From contig NZ_ATYX01000009.1 of the NCBI RefSeq assembly GCF_000427905.1, positions 190,722 through 254,721 of the forward strand: DNA of 64,000 nt, written 5' to 3'. The DNA is from Thermocrispum agreste DSM 44070 (GTDB taxonomy: Bacteria; Actinomycetota; Actinomycetes; Mycobacteriales; Pseudonocardiaceae). Below are positions 8,505 through 16,514 of this stretch, one piece after another. A model generated the notes under the pieces. It worked only from the letters and a program-made list of their open reading frames with translations, had not been told where the DNA came from and searched no databases. Every line of letters starts with the position of its first letter. The first letter of the stretch is position 1. The translations under genes and the position numbers were made by a program.

Positions 8505-8960
8505 GTGGGTGGTCTGGAATCCGCGTACGCGACGCCACGTGTCGCCGCAGGCGTGCTGTTCCATCAAGGCAAGTCGCGCGTATTGATGCTGCGCACCACG
8601 TACAAGGACTATTGGGAAATTCCCGGTGGGTACGTGCAGCCGGGCGAGTCACCCCGCCAAGCGGCGCACCGGGAAGTCGCCGAAGAACTCGGCATCGATG
8701 TCCCCGTCGGGCGGCTGCTGGTCGTCGACTGGGCACCGTCGGAGCAGGAAGGCGACAAGCTGAACTTCGTCTTCGACGGTGGTGAGCTGCCGGCAGGCAC
8801 GGAATTCACCTTCGCCGACGGCGAGATCTCCCTCGCCCGCTACGTCGATCTGGACGAGGTGGACGAGTACACCGTTCCCCGGCTCGCCCGCCGGATTCAC
8901 TGCGCCGCGCACGCCGACCAGGTGCGCTACCTCGAGCACGGAGTCCCGGCCGGCTCCTGA
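8505..8960 (+). CDS. NUDIX hydrolase
   Basis: Hydrolyses a nucleoside diphosphate linked to some moiety X. The Nudix box is complete: GGYVQPGESPRQAAHREVAE followed by ELGI, giving GX5EX7REUXEEXGU. The substrate is not predictable. The start is judged to be the GTG at 8505 (151 residues): a -10-like TACGCT at 8492-8497 places transcription at about the start codon, so the message would be leaderless. An ATG at 8475 is in frame but has no ribosome site. It is a single gene between glycerate kinase and a secreted protein. Confidence 0.85.
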   Translation: MGGLESAYATPRVAAGVLFHQGKSRVLMLRTTYKDYWEIPGGYVQPGESPRQAAHREVAEELGIDVPVGRLLVVDWAPSEQEGDKLNFVFDGGELPAGTEFTFADGEISLARYVDLDEVDEYTVPRLARRIHCAAHADQVRYLEHGVPAGS

Positions 8961-9098
8961 CGTGCTCGCGCCTTGCTCGCAGCGTCCTGGTGTCCGCGCC
9001 GATGGCCGGTCGCTGCCACGGGCCGCTCAGCAGCCGGATTCGTCCGTAGCATCGCCTGATGCCGCTGACCGGCAGACAGGGAAGGACCTGAACAGCGC

Positions 9099-9572
9099 AT
9101 GGCCATCGAACTACGCACGCGACTGCGCCGCGCCGGTGCCGGGGCACTCGCGGCTGCCGCACTCACCCTCACGATGTCGCCGGCCGATGCCGCCGCGACA
9201 CCGACCGCACCGGCCACCGAGGCGACGGCGAGCGCGAGCCTGCAAACCGTCTCCACATGCTGGAGCGGCGGGAAACGGCTCAAGCACTTCGCGGTCAAGG
9301 CCGGTAGCCGCACCGTCGGCTACGTGAACGTCTACCGCTACAGCGGGAAGAGCAAGTGCGCGCAATTCATCCACGCCGGGGCGGCCAAGGGCAAGGCCCG
9401 GTACACCACGATCCGCGTGGTCGCCGGCAGCCTCTCGCTCTACAACGGCGGAACGACCACCCAGAAGTCGGTCGGCATCAAGGCCCTCGGCTACACCTGC
9501 ATCACCGCGCGCGGAACCATCAACTGGTCGGGCAAGACGCGTTCGCGGAGCGTGCGCGCCTGCAGCAGCTGA
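9099..9572 (+). CDS. Small secreted protein, unknown function
   Basis: A 157-residue protein with a Sec signal: RTRLRRAG, hydrophobic ALAAAALTLTM, cleavage around SPADA-A (~residue 32). The mature ~120 residues look beta-rich, with three Cys in CWSGGK, SKCAQF and YTCITA and a fourth in the terminal RACSS, enough for two disulfides. The protein is basic overall. GGGAAGGA lies about 12 bp before the ATG, a long spacing. A strong terminator follows, so it is monocistronic. I do not recognise the family. Confidence 0.7.
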   Translation: MAIELRTRLRRAGAGALAAAALTLTMSPADAAATPTAPATEATASASLQTVSTCWSGGKRLKHFAVKAGSRTVGYVNVYRYSGKSKCAQFIHAGAAKGKARYTTIRVVAGSLSLYNGGTTTQKSVGIKALGYTCITARGTINWSGKTRSRSVRACSS

Positions 9573-9591
9573 CCAGCCGGCCACCGAGCCA

Positions 9592-9628
9592 CGAGGCGCC
9601 CGGGTCGTCCCGGGCGCCTCGTTCGTTT
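9592..9628 (+). terminator. Rho-independent terminator after the secreted protein gene
   Basis: A perfect 13-bp stem (CGAGGCGCCCGGG, loop TCGT, then its complement, 9592-9621) is followed by TTCGTTT. It starts 20 bp after the stop codon. Confidence 0.9.
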
Positions 9629-10290
9629 CGCTCCAAGATGTCGCGGGCGTCACGCATACTGCCCAGGGCGTGCTGACCCGGCATCGTCCTCCTCGCCTGC
9701 GCCCGCCGTGCCCGGCCACGCGTCGGTCGGCAAGGCCGGACACGCAGTGGTGAAGTGATCGCTGATGGAATCAGTCACCTGCCGTGATGAAGCCGTCGAG
9801 GCCAAGTCATGATCAAATTCGGCAGCACACCACCCAATTCTGAAATTCGTCCGATTTCCTTCCCTCACTCAGGTATTTCTGCCGTCGCAGGCGGGACGAC
9901 CACCTGATCGGCAGATTCCCGTTTCCGGCGGATCTGGCACCGTGGTATCCCGCAGGTCTTCAGCAAGCGGTGCAGCGTTCGAGTTCCGGAGGCAAAGCCC
10001 AGGTGGCCGCGGTTGATCACAGAAAAGCACACCCAGCGACGACGAGTACACCGTCATGCAGGATTGATGCACTCGGGCGGCGCAACCCGTCGACACGGTC
10101 GATGAACGACAATCCGCGTCTTCCCACGTAATGGGAGCATCTTGCCGCCACGCACGAAACCATTCGAGCGCTGACGTCCACGTGACCGTGGCAGCCCAGT
10201 GAACGGCGACCGATCGTGCCGCCCGAACGGCCGCGCGATCGACTGTGATCTTGCTACCAGCTGGCCGATCGGCCGGAAACGGAGAATCCC
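9629..10290. other. Gene-poor region before the 10.3-kb module
   Basis: About 660 bp with visibly lower GC than its surroundings (for example 9800-9880). Minus-strand frames at 9650-9868 and 9869-10312 lack family resemblance and look random. The region probably contains the promoter of the module starting at 10291, but no clear -10/-35 pair could be fixed. The composition could reflect acquired DNA. Confidence 0.5.
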
Positions 10291-10680
10291 GTGTCGTCCT
10301 CACCCACACCACACCATCCGGGCCAACCCGTCACGAACATCTCCTACGGCGGTCAAGCCGTGCAAGGCGTCGACGTCAAGGGCAACATCGCCATCCAGGC
10401 CGCGGCCCCGGCGACGTCCCCGACCGACATCGCCGCGGAACTGGAGGCGCTGCGGCACCAGCTGGACCGCGCAGCCACCGAGGGGCGCATCGACGCCGAC
10501 ACGGTCGAGGCCGCGCACGACGAGCTCGCCCAAGCCCGCTCCGCCCTCCGCCAGAAGACGCCACACAGCGAAAAACGGGTGGTCATGGCGTTGAAACGGC
10601 TACGAGGGCTGGTCGCTGACGCCGCCGACATCGCCGCCAAGGTAGCCGTCGTGCTGACCGCGCTGGGGGTGCAGTCATGA
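10291..10680 (+). CDS. Small protein of an unrecognised two-gene module (component A)
   Basis: A 129-residue protein from the GTG at 10291. Residues 14-37 contain a short beta-like motif, NISYGGQAVQGVDVKGNIAI. Residues ~40-100 are helical and coiled-coil-like (AAELEALRHQLDRAATEGRI, then a second helix with DELAQARSAL). The C-terminal ~30 residues form a hydrophobic helix (IAAKVAVVLTALGV). The stop overlaps the next gene's ATG, so the two are coupled. By eye the layout recalls small adaptor proteins of bacterial conflict systems that start with G/V/Q-rich N-terminal motifs; this is a resemblance, not an assignment. Confidence 0.7.
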   Translation: MSSSPTPHHPGQPVTNISYGGQAVQGVDVKGNIAIQAAAPATSPTDIAAELEALRHQLDRAATEGRIDADTVEAAHDELAQARSALRQKTPHSEKRVVMALKRLRGLVADAADIAAKVAVVLTALGVQS

Positions 10681-12719
10681 CCGAGTCGCCGCAACCGGTC
10701 GGCAACCTGGCAGGAGGAAACGCCAAAGGCGTCTTCCAGGGCCACACCGTCGAGGACAACATCGCGATCGACGGTGACGACAACGTCGCGATCATCGACT
10801 CCACGCTGTATCTGGGCTCCGACGAGCTGTCCGCCAAGGAGAAATTCGAACGCGGCCTGCGCTGCCTGGACCACGGCGTGCCGAGCAAGGCTCGCGAGTA
10901 CCTGAAGGACGCGCTGGCAGCGGGAATGACCAACCCGGAGGTCTGCTTCCACCTGGTGCTCGCGGTGTTCAGCAAGCGCTCTCGCCGCGAATTGACCGCG
11001 GAGGATCACCACCTGCTGGACGACATCGCGGGCAAGATCGCCCGGTGGTCGAAAGGCCGGTGGACCACCGCACTCCAGGCAATCTTCCAGCTGATCGGTC
11101 AATCCGAGAAAAATGCCGACGACGAAACGGCCGGCTGGCGAATTTTCGCCGGATTGCCACCGGACATCCGCGAGAAGATCACCCGACATCTGGAACTGGT
11201 GCTGTCCAGCAGCGTCACCGACGCGTTGTGGGAATCCACCAAAGAATCCGCAAGGAAAGCCCAGCTCGGCAACAACCGGACACAACGGGCTTGGATATTC
11301 TTCCAGCCCAGACCTGCCGGGCCGCGGGCGCGGCAACCGATTCAGCCACAGGTGTTCGACCACACCCGGACGATCGTCTACTCGGTGCTCGGCGGGCTGG
11401 CCATTCTGTTTCTCGGCTGGCTGGTGGTCAGCGAACCCGCGCTGGCCCCGATCGCCGCTTACCTGATCAGCATCCCGGCGGCGTACCTCGGCGGTCGCGC
11501 GGCGTTCGACTGGAAGTACCGAGCCGGCAGGCTGGCCGAGCTGGATCGCATTCGCCAGGGGCTGGTTTGGGTGAACCACGCCCCGCAGGACGGTTTCACC
11601 GACCGGGTACGCCAGTCGTTCGAGCACTACTTCGGCAAGATCCGGCCCCCGGGAGTGTCCGCAGAGCGCTGGCTGGAGGAAACCGAAGGAGTCCGGCACC
11701 AGCTCAGCGACGAGCTGGCCGAGATCTACCGGGAACAGCGGGTCACCGTCGGTCAGATCAACTGGCTGATCCGGTTCCTGGCCCAGGACGTCCGCGACCG
11801 GTACACCAGCGGGCAGTGGCAAGCCGAGCGGGATGCGGTGCGCGTCTCCGCCAACACCCAGCTGACGTGTGTGGGTTCTCTCGGTGTCGCCGCCGTTGCG
11901 GCCCTTGTGGCGCTCTATCACGCGGTGATGAACGCACCCGTGCAGGCAGTCATCGCGATCGTGGTCGCGGCTGCGGCCGGTCGCGTCGCAGTGCCGGGCT
12001 GGTGGACCTACGTGTCAGAACGCCGCCGCTACGCGGACGACCTGCACGAGTACACCAAAGCCAAGACGGCACGAGAGATCGCGTACCAGGAGTGGGCGCG
12101 TTTCCTGCGAGAGAACCGCCCGTCGGAAGCGGAGATGGAAGCCTGGCTGAACGCGGACCGGGCCGTGCTCCTGGACCGCGCGCTCAACGTCTACAAGCTC
12201 CGCAAGAGCGACGTCGTCGAGTACAGCTTCCTGCTCACTCCGGCTCGTCCGTGCCAGTCCGCTCGGGCGCGCGGCGGCCCGGCCCGCTACTCCCGCTACA
12301 ACGTGCTGCTGGTCCTGGTGTCCCGCGACGGGGTCCGGGAGTTCGGCACCGAACTGCAGTTCACCAAGGCGACCTTCGTCGGCGAGGAGCGCAGGAACTA
12401 TCGCTTCGACGCCATCTCGTCGGTCGATGTGACCAGGCGCCCCGACCAAGGTCATTCCTTGTCGCTCACGCTGACCAACGGTCCGACACGCACCGTGGAA
12501 ATCCCTCCCCCGCGATCCGGCGACGACGCCGGTGACCTGCCCCCGATCGGCTTGTCGCCGGAGGAGCTGGACAAGCAGGTGGCGAGCATCGACCTGGACA
12601 TGGCCGGCTTCCAGCACACACTGCACCTGCTCGAAGGCATCGCCGCCGAAGGCAGGCGGTGGCTGGACCGCACCCTCACCGAGGCCCGTCGGGACCGCTG
12701 GCGCGACGACGCCGCCTAG
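10677..12719 (+). CDS. Large membrane protein of an unrecognised two-gene module (component B)
   Basis: A 680-residue protein. Residues 8-48 repeat component A's motif (GNLAGGNAKGVFQGHTVEDN, then IAI) and add a second NVAII element. Residues 50-215 are helical and TPR-like (KFERGLRCLDHGVPSKAREY). Two membrane helices lie at ~232-252 and 256-274, a charged cytosolic-type region at 280-395, and two more helices at ~397-416 and 421-440. A coiled segment follows at 445-510. Residues 512-612 are beta-rich and could be a PH-like domain (NVLLVLVSRDGVREFGTE). The C-terminus is helical. No nuclease, protease or ATPase motif was found. It could be a membrane effector or sensor; the function is unknown. 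Confidence 0.75.
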   Translation: MTESPQPVGNLAGGNAKGVFQGHTVEDNIAIDGDDNVAIIDSTLYLGSDELSAKEKFERGLRCLDHGVPSKAREYLKDALAAGMTNPEVCFHLVLAVFSKRSRRELTAEDHHLLDDIAGKIARWSKGRWTTALQAIFQLIGQSEKNADDETAGWRIFAGLPPDIREKITRHLELVLSSSVTDALWESTKESARKAQLGNNRTQRAWIFFQPRPAGPRARQPIQPQVFDHTRTIVYSVLGGLAILFLGWLVVSEPALAPIAAYLISIPAAYLGGRAAFDWKYRAGRLAELDRIRQGLVWVNHAPQDGFTDRVRQSFEHYFGKIRPPGVSAERWLEETEGVRHQLSDELAEIYREQRVTVGQINWLIRFLAQDVRDRYTSGQWQAERDAVRVSANTQLTCVGSLGVAAVAALVALYHAVMNAPVQAVIAIVVAAAAGRVAVPGWWTYVSERRRYADDLHEYTKAKTAREIAYQEWARFLRENRPSEAEMEAWLNADRAVLLDRALNVYKLRKSDVVEYSFLLTPARPCQSARARGGPARYSRYNVLLVLVSRDGVREFGTELQFTKATFVGEERRNYRFDAISSVDVTRRPDQGHSLSLTLTNGPTRTVEIPPPRSGDDAGDLPPIGLSPEELDKQVASIDLDMAGFQHTLHLLEGIAAEGRRWLDRTLTEARRDRWRDDAA

Positions 12720-12756
12720 TCGCCGCAGCCCCCTCGCCCAGCGGACCGGCGTTCCG

Positions 12757-12836
12757 GGAAGGTCGCGGTAGCCGCCGAGCCGAGCCCTCCTCCATCACCT
12801 GCCTCCCCGGCTCGGCAAGCCGCACCGCGACCTTCC
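12757..12836. terminator. Bidirectional hairpin between convergent genes
   Basis: Outer arms GGAAGGTCGCGGT (12757-12769) and ACCGCGACCTTCC (12824-12836) are perfectly complementary. An inner pair CCGAGCCG/CGGCTCGG (12775-12782 and 12808-12815) extends the structure. It lies between the 3' ends of the membrane-protein gene and the MFS gene. Confidence 0.75.
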
Positions 12837-12899
12837 CTTCTAGCGCCAATGACTTCGATGACGCAGCACGGCACCGATTCCGTGCCCGGATTCCACCGG

Positions 12900-14264
12900 T
12901 CAGCCGATCGCCGTCTGCGGATCGGCCATGGGCCGGGCGTCGACCCGAGCCGCTTCACCCAGCGTGCGTCCTTTGGTTTCCGGAGCCCAGGCGATGCACA
13001 CCAGCAGGCCGGCGGCGGTGATGACGGCGCCGAGCATCATGGTGGTGCCCAGTCCCAGGTGCGTCAGGCTGTAGGGCAGCAGGTAGGTGCCGATCGCGGC
13101 GCCGATCCGGCTGGCCGAAGTCGCGATGCCAACCGCGGTGCCCCGGATCTCCGTAGGGAACAGCTCGGTCGGATACGCCCACTCCAGGATGTTCGGACCG
13201 CCGGAGAACAGCGCGTACGCGCAGAAAGCCACCACCACGACCCACGGGGCCGCGTCAGGCACGACACCGAGGACGGCCAGCGGCACGGTCATCAGCGCGA
13301 ACGAGTAGATGATCAGTCGGCGGCGTCCGATGCGGTCGATGAGCCAGATGGCAGGGAACAGGCCCACCAAGAACACGACGCTGATCAGGACCTGGCCGAG
13401 CAGGGATTGCTCGGAGATCTTGAAGGCAGCGAGGATGGTGGGCCCGTACGTGTAGAGCGCAAACAGCGGGATGATCTGGAAGGTCCAGAACAGGGACACG
13501 AACAGCGTCCGCTTGAGGTACCCGCTCTTGAAAGCGCTCCAGAAGGTCATGCCGCTCGGCGACTCGTCGGAGATGAGCGCGTCCAACTCGGCGTCGGTGC
13601 ACTCGTGCCCGAGCGAGGTGCTGATGACCTCGCGCGCCTTGTCCCGCTCACCGTTGGCCACCAGCCACCGCGGCGATTCCGGGGCATGCCGCCGCGCGAT
13701 CATGATGACCACGGTCGGCACGGCGGCACTCGCCAGCACCCACCGCCACGAGTCGTCGCCGAGCAGCTCGACCATGCCGTAGCCGACCACCGTCGCGGCA
13801 CAGGCGCCGGTGAACCACCACGCCATCAACTGCCCCATTGCGCGCCCACGTTCCTTGCGGGGCAGCCATTCAGACAAGATCGCCGTGGCGATCGGATAGT
13901 CGGCGCCGATGGCGATGCCGAGCACCAAGCGCAAGACGATCAGCTGCCAGCCCTCCTGCACGAACAGGCACAGCGCAGAACCGATCGCCAGCGCCGCCAG
14001 ATCCACCGTGTACATCAGCTTGCGGCCGATGATGTCGGTGACCCGGCCGAACGCCAGACCGCCGACGAACAGGCCGACCAGCGCCGCAGCGCCGACCAGG
14101 CCCAACTCGGTCTCGTCCAGACGCAGCTGCTGCTGAATGAGCGCACTGACCACGCCGATGTTGGTCAGCACGTAGCCGTCCACGAACGGCCCACCGGCGC
14201 TGAGCAGAACCATTCTCCGGTGGAACGAACCATATGGTGCTTCGTCGATCACTGACTGAGCCAT
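12900..14264 (-). CDS. MFS transporter, sugar/organic-acid symporter type
   Basis: A 454-residue, 12-helix major facilitator. Diagnostic pieces are GRVTDIIGRK between helices 2 and 3, PESPRWL after helix 6, IDRIGRRRL between helices 8 and 9, and PETKGRTL at the end, all typical of the sugar-porter/MHS branch of proton symporters. The ATG at 14264 follows GGAG at 8 bp; the longer open frame upstream is unlikely. It is head of the nearby catabolic genes in position only, because 88 bp separate it from the SDR gene. It likely imports the substrate broken down by the enzymes encoded at 14.4-21.5 kb. Confidence 0.88.
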   Translation of the reverse strand: MAQSVIDEAPYGSFHRRMVLLSAGGPFVDGYVLTNIGVVSALIQQQLRLDETELGLVGAAALVGLFVGGLAFGRVTDIIGRKLMYTVDLAALAIGSALCLFVQEGWQLIVLRLVLGIAIGADYPIATAILSEWLPRKERGRAMGQLMAWWFTGACAATVVGYGMVELLGDDSWRWVLASAAVPTVVIMIARRHAPESPRWLVANGERDKAREVISTSLGHECTDAELDALISDESPSGMTFWSAFKSGYLKRTLFVSLFWTFQIIPLFALYTYGPTILAAFKISEQSLLGQVLISVVFLVGLFPAIWLIDRIGRRRLIIYSFALMTVPLAVLGVVPDAAPWVVVVAFCAYALFSGGPNILEWAYPTELFPTEIRGTAVGIATSASRIGAAIGTYLLPYSLTHLGLGTTMMLGAVITAAGLLVCIAWAPETKGRTLGEAARVDARPMADPQTAIG

Positions 14265-14352
14265 GGCATTCTCCGAAGGTGCCGAAACAGGAAACCGACA
14301 ACGGGAAGCTGCGCGAGGACTCTCGGCAGGCATGACGTCACGGCGAGCGGCC

Positions 14353-15114
14353 TCACCTCGCCGGGGTCCACGGATTACGGGTGCCGACCGTCCATCCACC
14401 GTCCACGACGATCTCCGCTCCGCTGCAGTAGGAGCTGTCGTCGGAGGCGAGGAACGCCGCGACCGCGGCGATTTCCGCGGGCTGTCCGATACGGCCGAGC
14501 GGTGCCTTGGCGTACTCCTCTGGCACCACGCCGCCCGGCGCGCCCATCTCGGTGGACACGCCGCCGGGATGGATCATGTTGACCCGGATTCCGAGCGGAC
14601 CGAACTCACCGACCGCGGCCTTGGACATGGCCAGCAGGGCCGACTTGGTCGAGGCGTATGCGGCGGTGTAGTCCAGCGGCGCATACGCCGAAATCGACAC
14701 GATGTTGACGATGGAGCCGTGACCGATCTCCGCCATGTGCGGGGCCAGGGTCTGCATGCCCAGGAAGACCCCGATCTGATTGACGTCGATCAGTTTCCGG
14801 TACGTCTGCAGTGGCGTTTCGGTGATCGGCCCCTGGTGGTAGATCCCGGCGTTGTTGATCAGCACGTCCACGTACCCGAAGGCCGATTTCGCGGTGGCCA
14901 ATGCGGCTGACCACTGATCCGGGTCACTGACGTCCAGGTGCACCGAGATCGCTCGATCGGCGCCGAGGTCGGCCGCGACCTTGTTCGCTTCGACATCCCG
15001 GACATCGGCGATCACGACCTTCGCTCCGCGTTCGACGAACAGGCGTGCTTCGGCCTCGCCTTGTCCACGGGCCGCGCCGGTGATCAGGGCAACCTTGCCG
15101 GTGAGTTCGGCCAT
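14353..15114 (-). CDS. Short-chain dehydrogenase/reductase
   Basis: A 253-residue classical SDR. It has the NAD(P) motif TGAARGQG, NNAG at ~88, and the catalytic Ser with YASTK (Y-x3-K) at ~150-155; DVRD after the second strand suggests NAD preference. Its closest recognisable pattern is that of 3-alpha/20-beta-hydroxysteroid dehydrogenase and glucose dehydrogenase-like SDRs. It sits 18 bp from the flavin amine oxidase gene in one minus-strand operon, so it may oxidise or reduce a hydroxylated intermediate of that pathway. The substrate is not deducible. Confidence 0.9.
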   Translation of the reverse strand: MAELTGKVALITGAARGQGEAEARLFVERGAKVVIADVRDVEANKVAADLGADRAISVHLDVSDPDQWSAALATAKSAFGYVDVLINNAGIYHQGPITETPLQTYRKLIDVNQIGVFLGMQTLAPHMAEIGHGSIVNIVSISAYAPLDYTAAYASTKSALLAMSKAAVGEFGPLGIRVNMIHPGGVSTEMGAPGGVVPEEYAKAPLGRIGQPAEIAAVAAFLASDDSSYCSGAEIVVDGGWTVGTRNPWTPAR

Positions 15115-15132
15115 GGCTGTCTCCGCTCGGAA

Positions 15133-16494
15133 TCACGAGGCGATCGACGTCGCGGGGACCGCGAGAGCGCTGAGGATGTCCTGGGCGGCGGCGAATCCCG
15201 ATTGCACGGCCGTCTCGGTGTACCAGGTGCCGAGATAGTCCCCGGCGAGCATGATGCGGCTGGAACGCCGGGTGAGCGTTGGCTGGAGTTCGCCGCGCCG
15301 CGGGAAGCAATAGGCCAGGCCCTGCGGCCATCGCTGTACATGCGCCTCTTCCACCAGGGACGGAAAGCCCGGGAAGATGTCGTCGAGATCCCGGTAGTAG
15401 ACGTCGAGAATCTCGTCGTCGCTTTTGTCCAGCAGCGCCCGGGCCAATTGGGCGGGCGAGAACACCATGATGCTGCTGCCCCGGCCACGCGACCGTTCGA
15501 TCGCCCGGATGGTGTTGGACATGTTGAAGAACACGTTGAAGGCCCGCTTCGGTGTCGCGATCGCATAGGCGTCGTCCCACACCTGGGGCGTGGACTCGTT
15601 GGTCAAAATGGCGACCGAGACGTACGGGCCGTACACGATCTTGCTCAACGCCGCACGGACGTCGGCTTCCAGATCCGGGGCGATCCGGTGCGCGATCGGA
15701 GCGGGAATGGCCAGCACGGCGTACCGGGCCTTGATCTCGTGCTCCTTGCCCGCGTGCTGGTAGCGCACGACGACGTGGTCCTTGGCGTGCACGACCTCGT
15801 GCGCTTCCGCCTGGAGTTTCGCGGCAGGTCCGAGGCTGGCGCCGAGCGTCTCGGTCAGCGTCGACGGCCCGCCGACGATGTTCCGGGAGAGTCCGCCGGT
15901 ACGGCTCCACACCAGCTGGAAGTAGCCGACTCCGGCACCGGCCGAGATCTGCTCCGGATCACCCGCCGATCGGCTGACAGTAGGCCGGAACAACGCGTCG
16001 GCGTCGGCCGGGAGCTGCCCGACGAAGTCGGTGAAGGTGCGATCTCCGAGGAAGTCGTAGATGCGCTGCTGCCGGACGCGGTAGTCCTCACCGTCTCGCG
16101 GCGCGCAGACCTTGCTGTACCTCATCACGGCGAGGCGGACCTTGATGCCCGCCCTGACCACGGCGGCCCGATCTCGCCAGGACATCGGCACCCGGAACGG
16201 ATAGCTGGCGACCGGTCCGGACGTGATCACCTTCCCGTTCATGGCCAGGCCGGTGAGGGTGCCGGGCACCGGTACCGAGTCGATGCCGATGGCGTCCGTC
16301 AGGGCCCCGGTGGCGGAGCCTGGCCCGTTGTAGACGTGCGCTCCCCAGTTCAACCAGTAGGGGCCGCGGCGTTCGGACCGGATACGACCGCCGAAGCGGG
16401 TGCCCTTTTCGAGCAGGAGGATGTCGCGGTGACGCAAGCGGTGCGCCGCAGCCAGGCCGGCGAGGCCACCTCCGATGACAACTGCGTCGTACAC
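15133..16494 (-). CDS. Flavin-dependent amine oxidase / FAD oxidoreductase
   Basis: A 453-residue flavoprotein. The N-terminus is AVVIGGGLAGLAAAHRL followed by LLEKGTRFGGRI, the Rossmann and Arg-containing motif of the monoamine-oxidase/phytoene-desaturase superfamily. The C-terminal FAD motif is IMLAGDYLGTWYTETAVQSG. The GTG at 16494 has AAAGGAA 6 bp upstream; the open frame further back is antisense noise. Lying between the SDR and demethylase genes, it probably oxidises an amine intermediate. Sequence alone cannot say whether it is an oxidase or a dehydrogenase. Confidence 0.85.
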   Translation of the reverse strand: MYDAVVIGGGLAGLAAAHRLRHRDILLLEKGTRFGGRIRSERRGPYWLNWGAHVYNGPGSATGALTDAIGIDSVPVPGTLTGLAMNGKVITSGPVASYPFRVPMSWRDRAAVVRAGIKVRLAVMRYSKVCAPRDGEDYRVRQQRIYDFLGDRTFTDFVGQLPADADALFRPTVSRSAGDPEQISAGAGVGYFQLVWSRTGGLSRNIVGGPSTLTETLGASLGPAAKLQAEAHEVVHAKDHVVVRYQHAGKEHEIKARYAVLAIPAPIAHRIAPDLEADVRAALSKIVYGPYVSVAILTNESTPQVWDDAYAIATPKRAFNVFFNMSNTIRAIERSRGRGSSIMVFSPAQLARALLDKSDDEILDVYYRDLDDIFPGFPSLVEEAHVQRWPQGLAYCFPRRGELQPTLTRRSSRIMLAGDYLGTWYTETAVQSGFAAAQDILSALAVPATSIAS

Positions 16495-16514
16495 TTCGGT
16501 TCCTTTCGACCGGG

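Noticed and set aside
9650..10312. Minus-strand frames of 72 and 147 codons as genes
   Set aside because: Composition and amino-acid order look random, no ribosome sites and no family resemblance; they cover a gap that better fits a promoter region.
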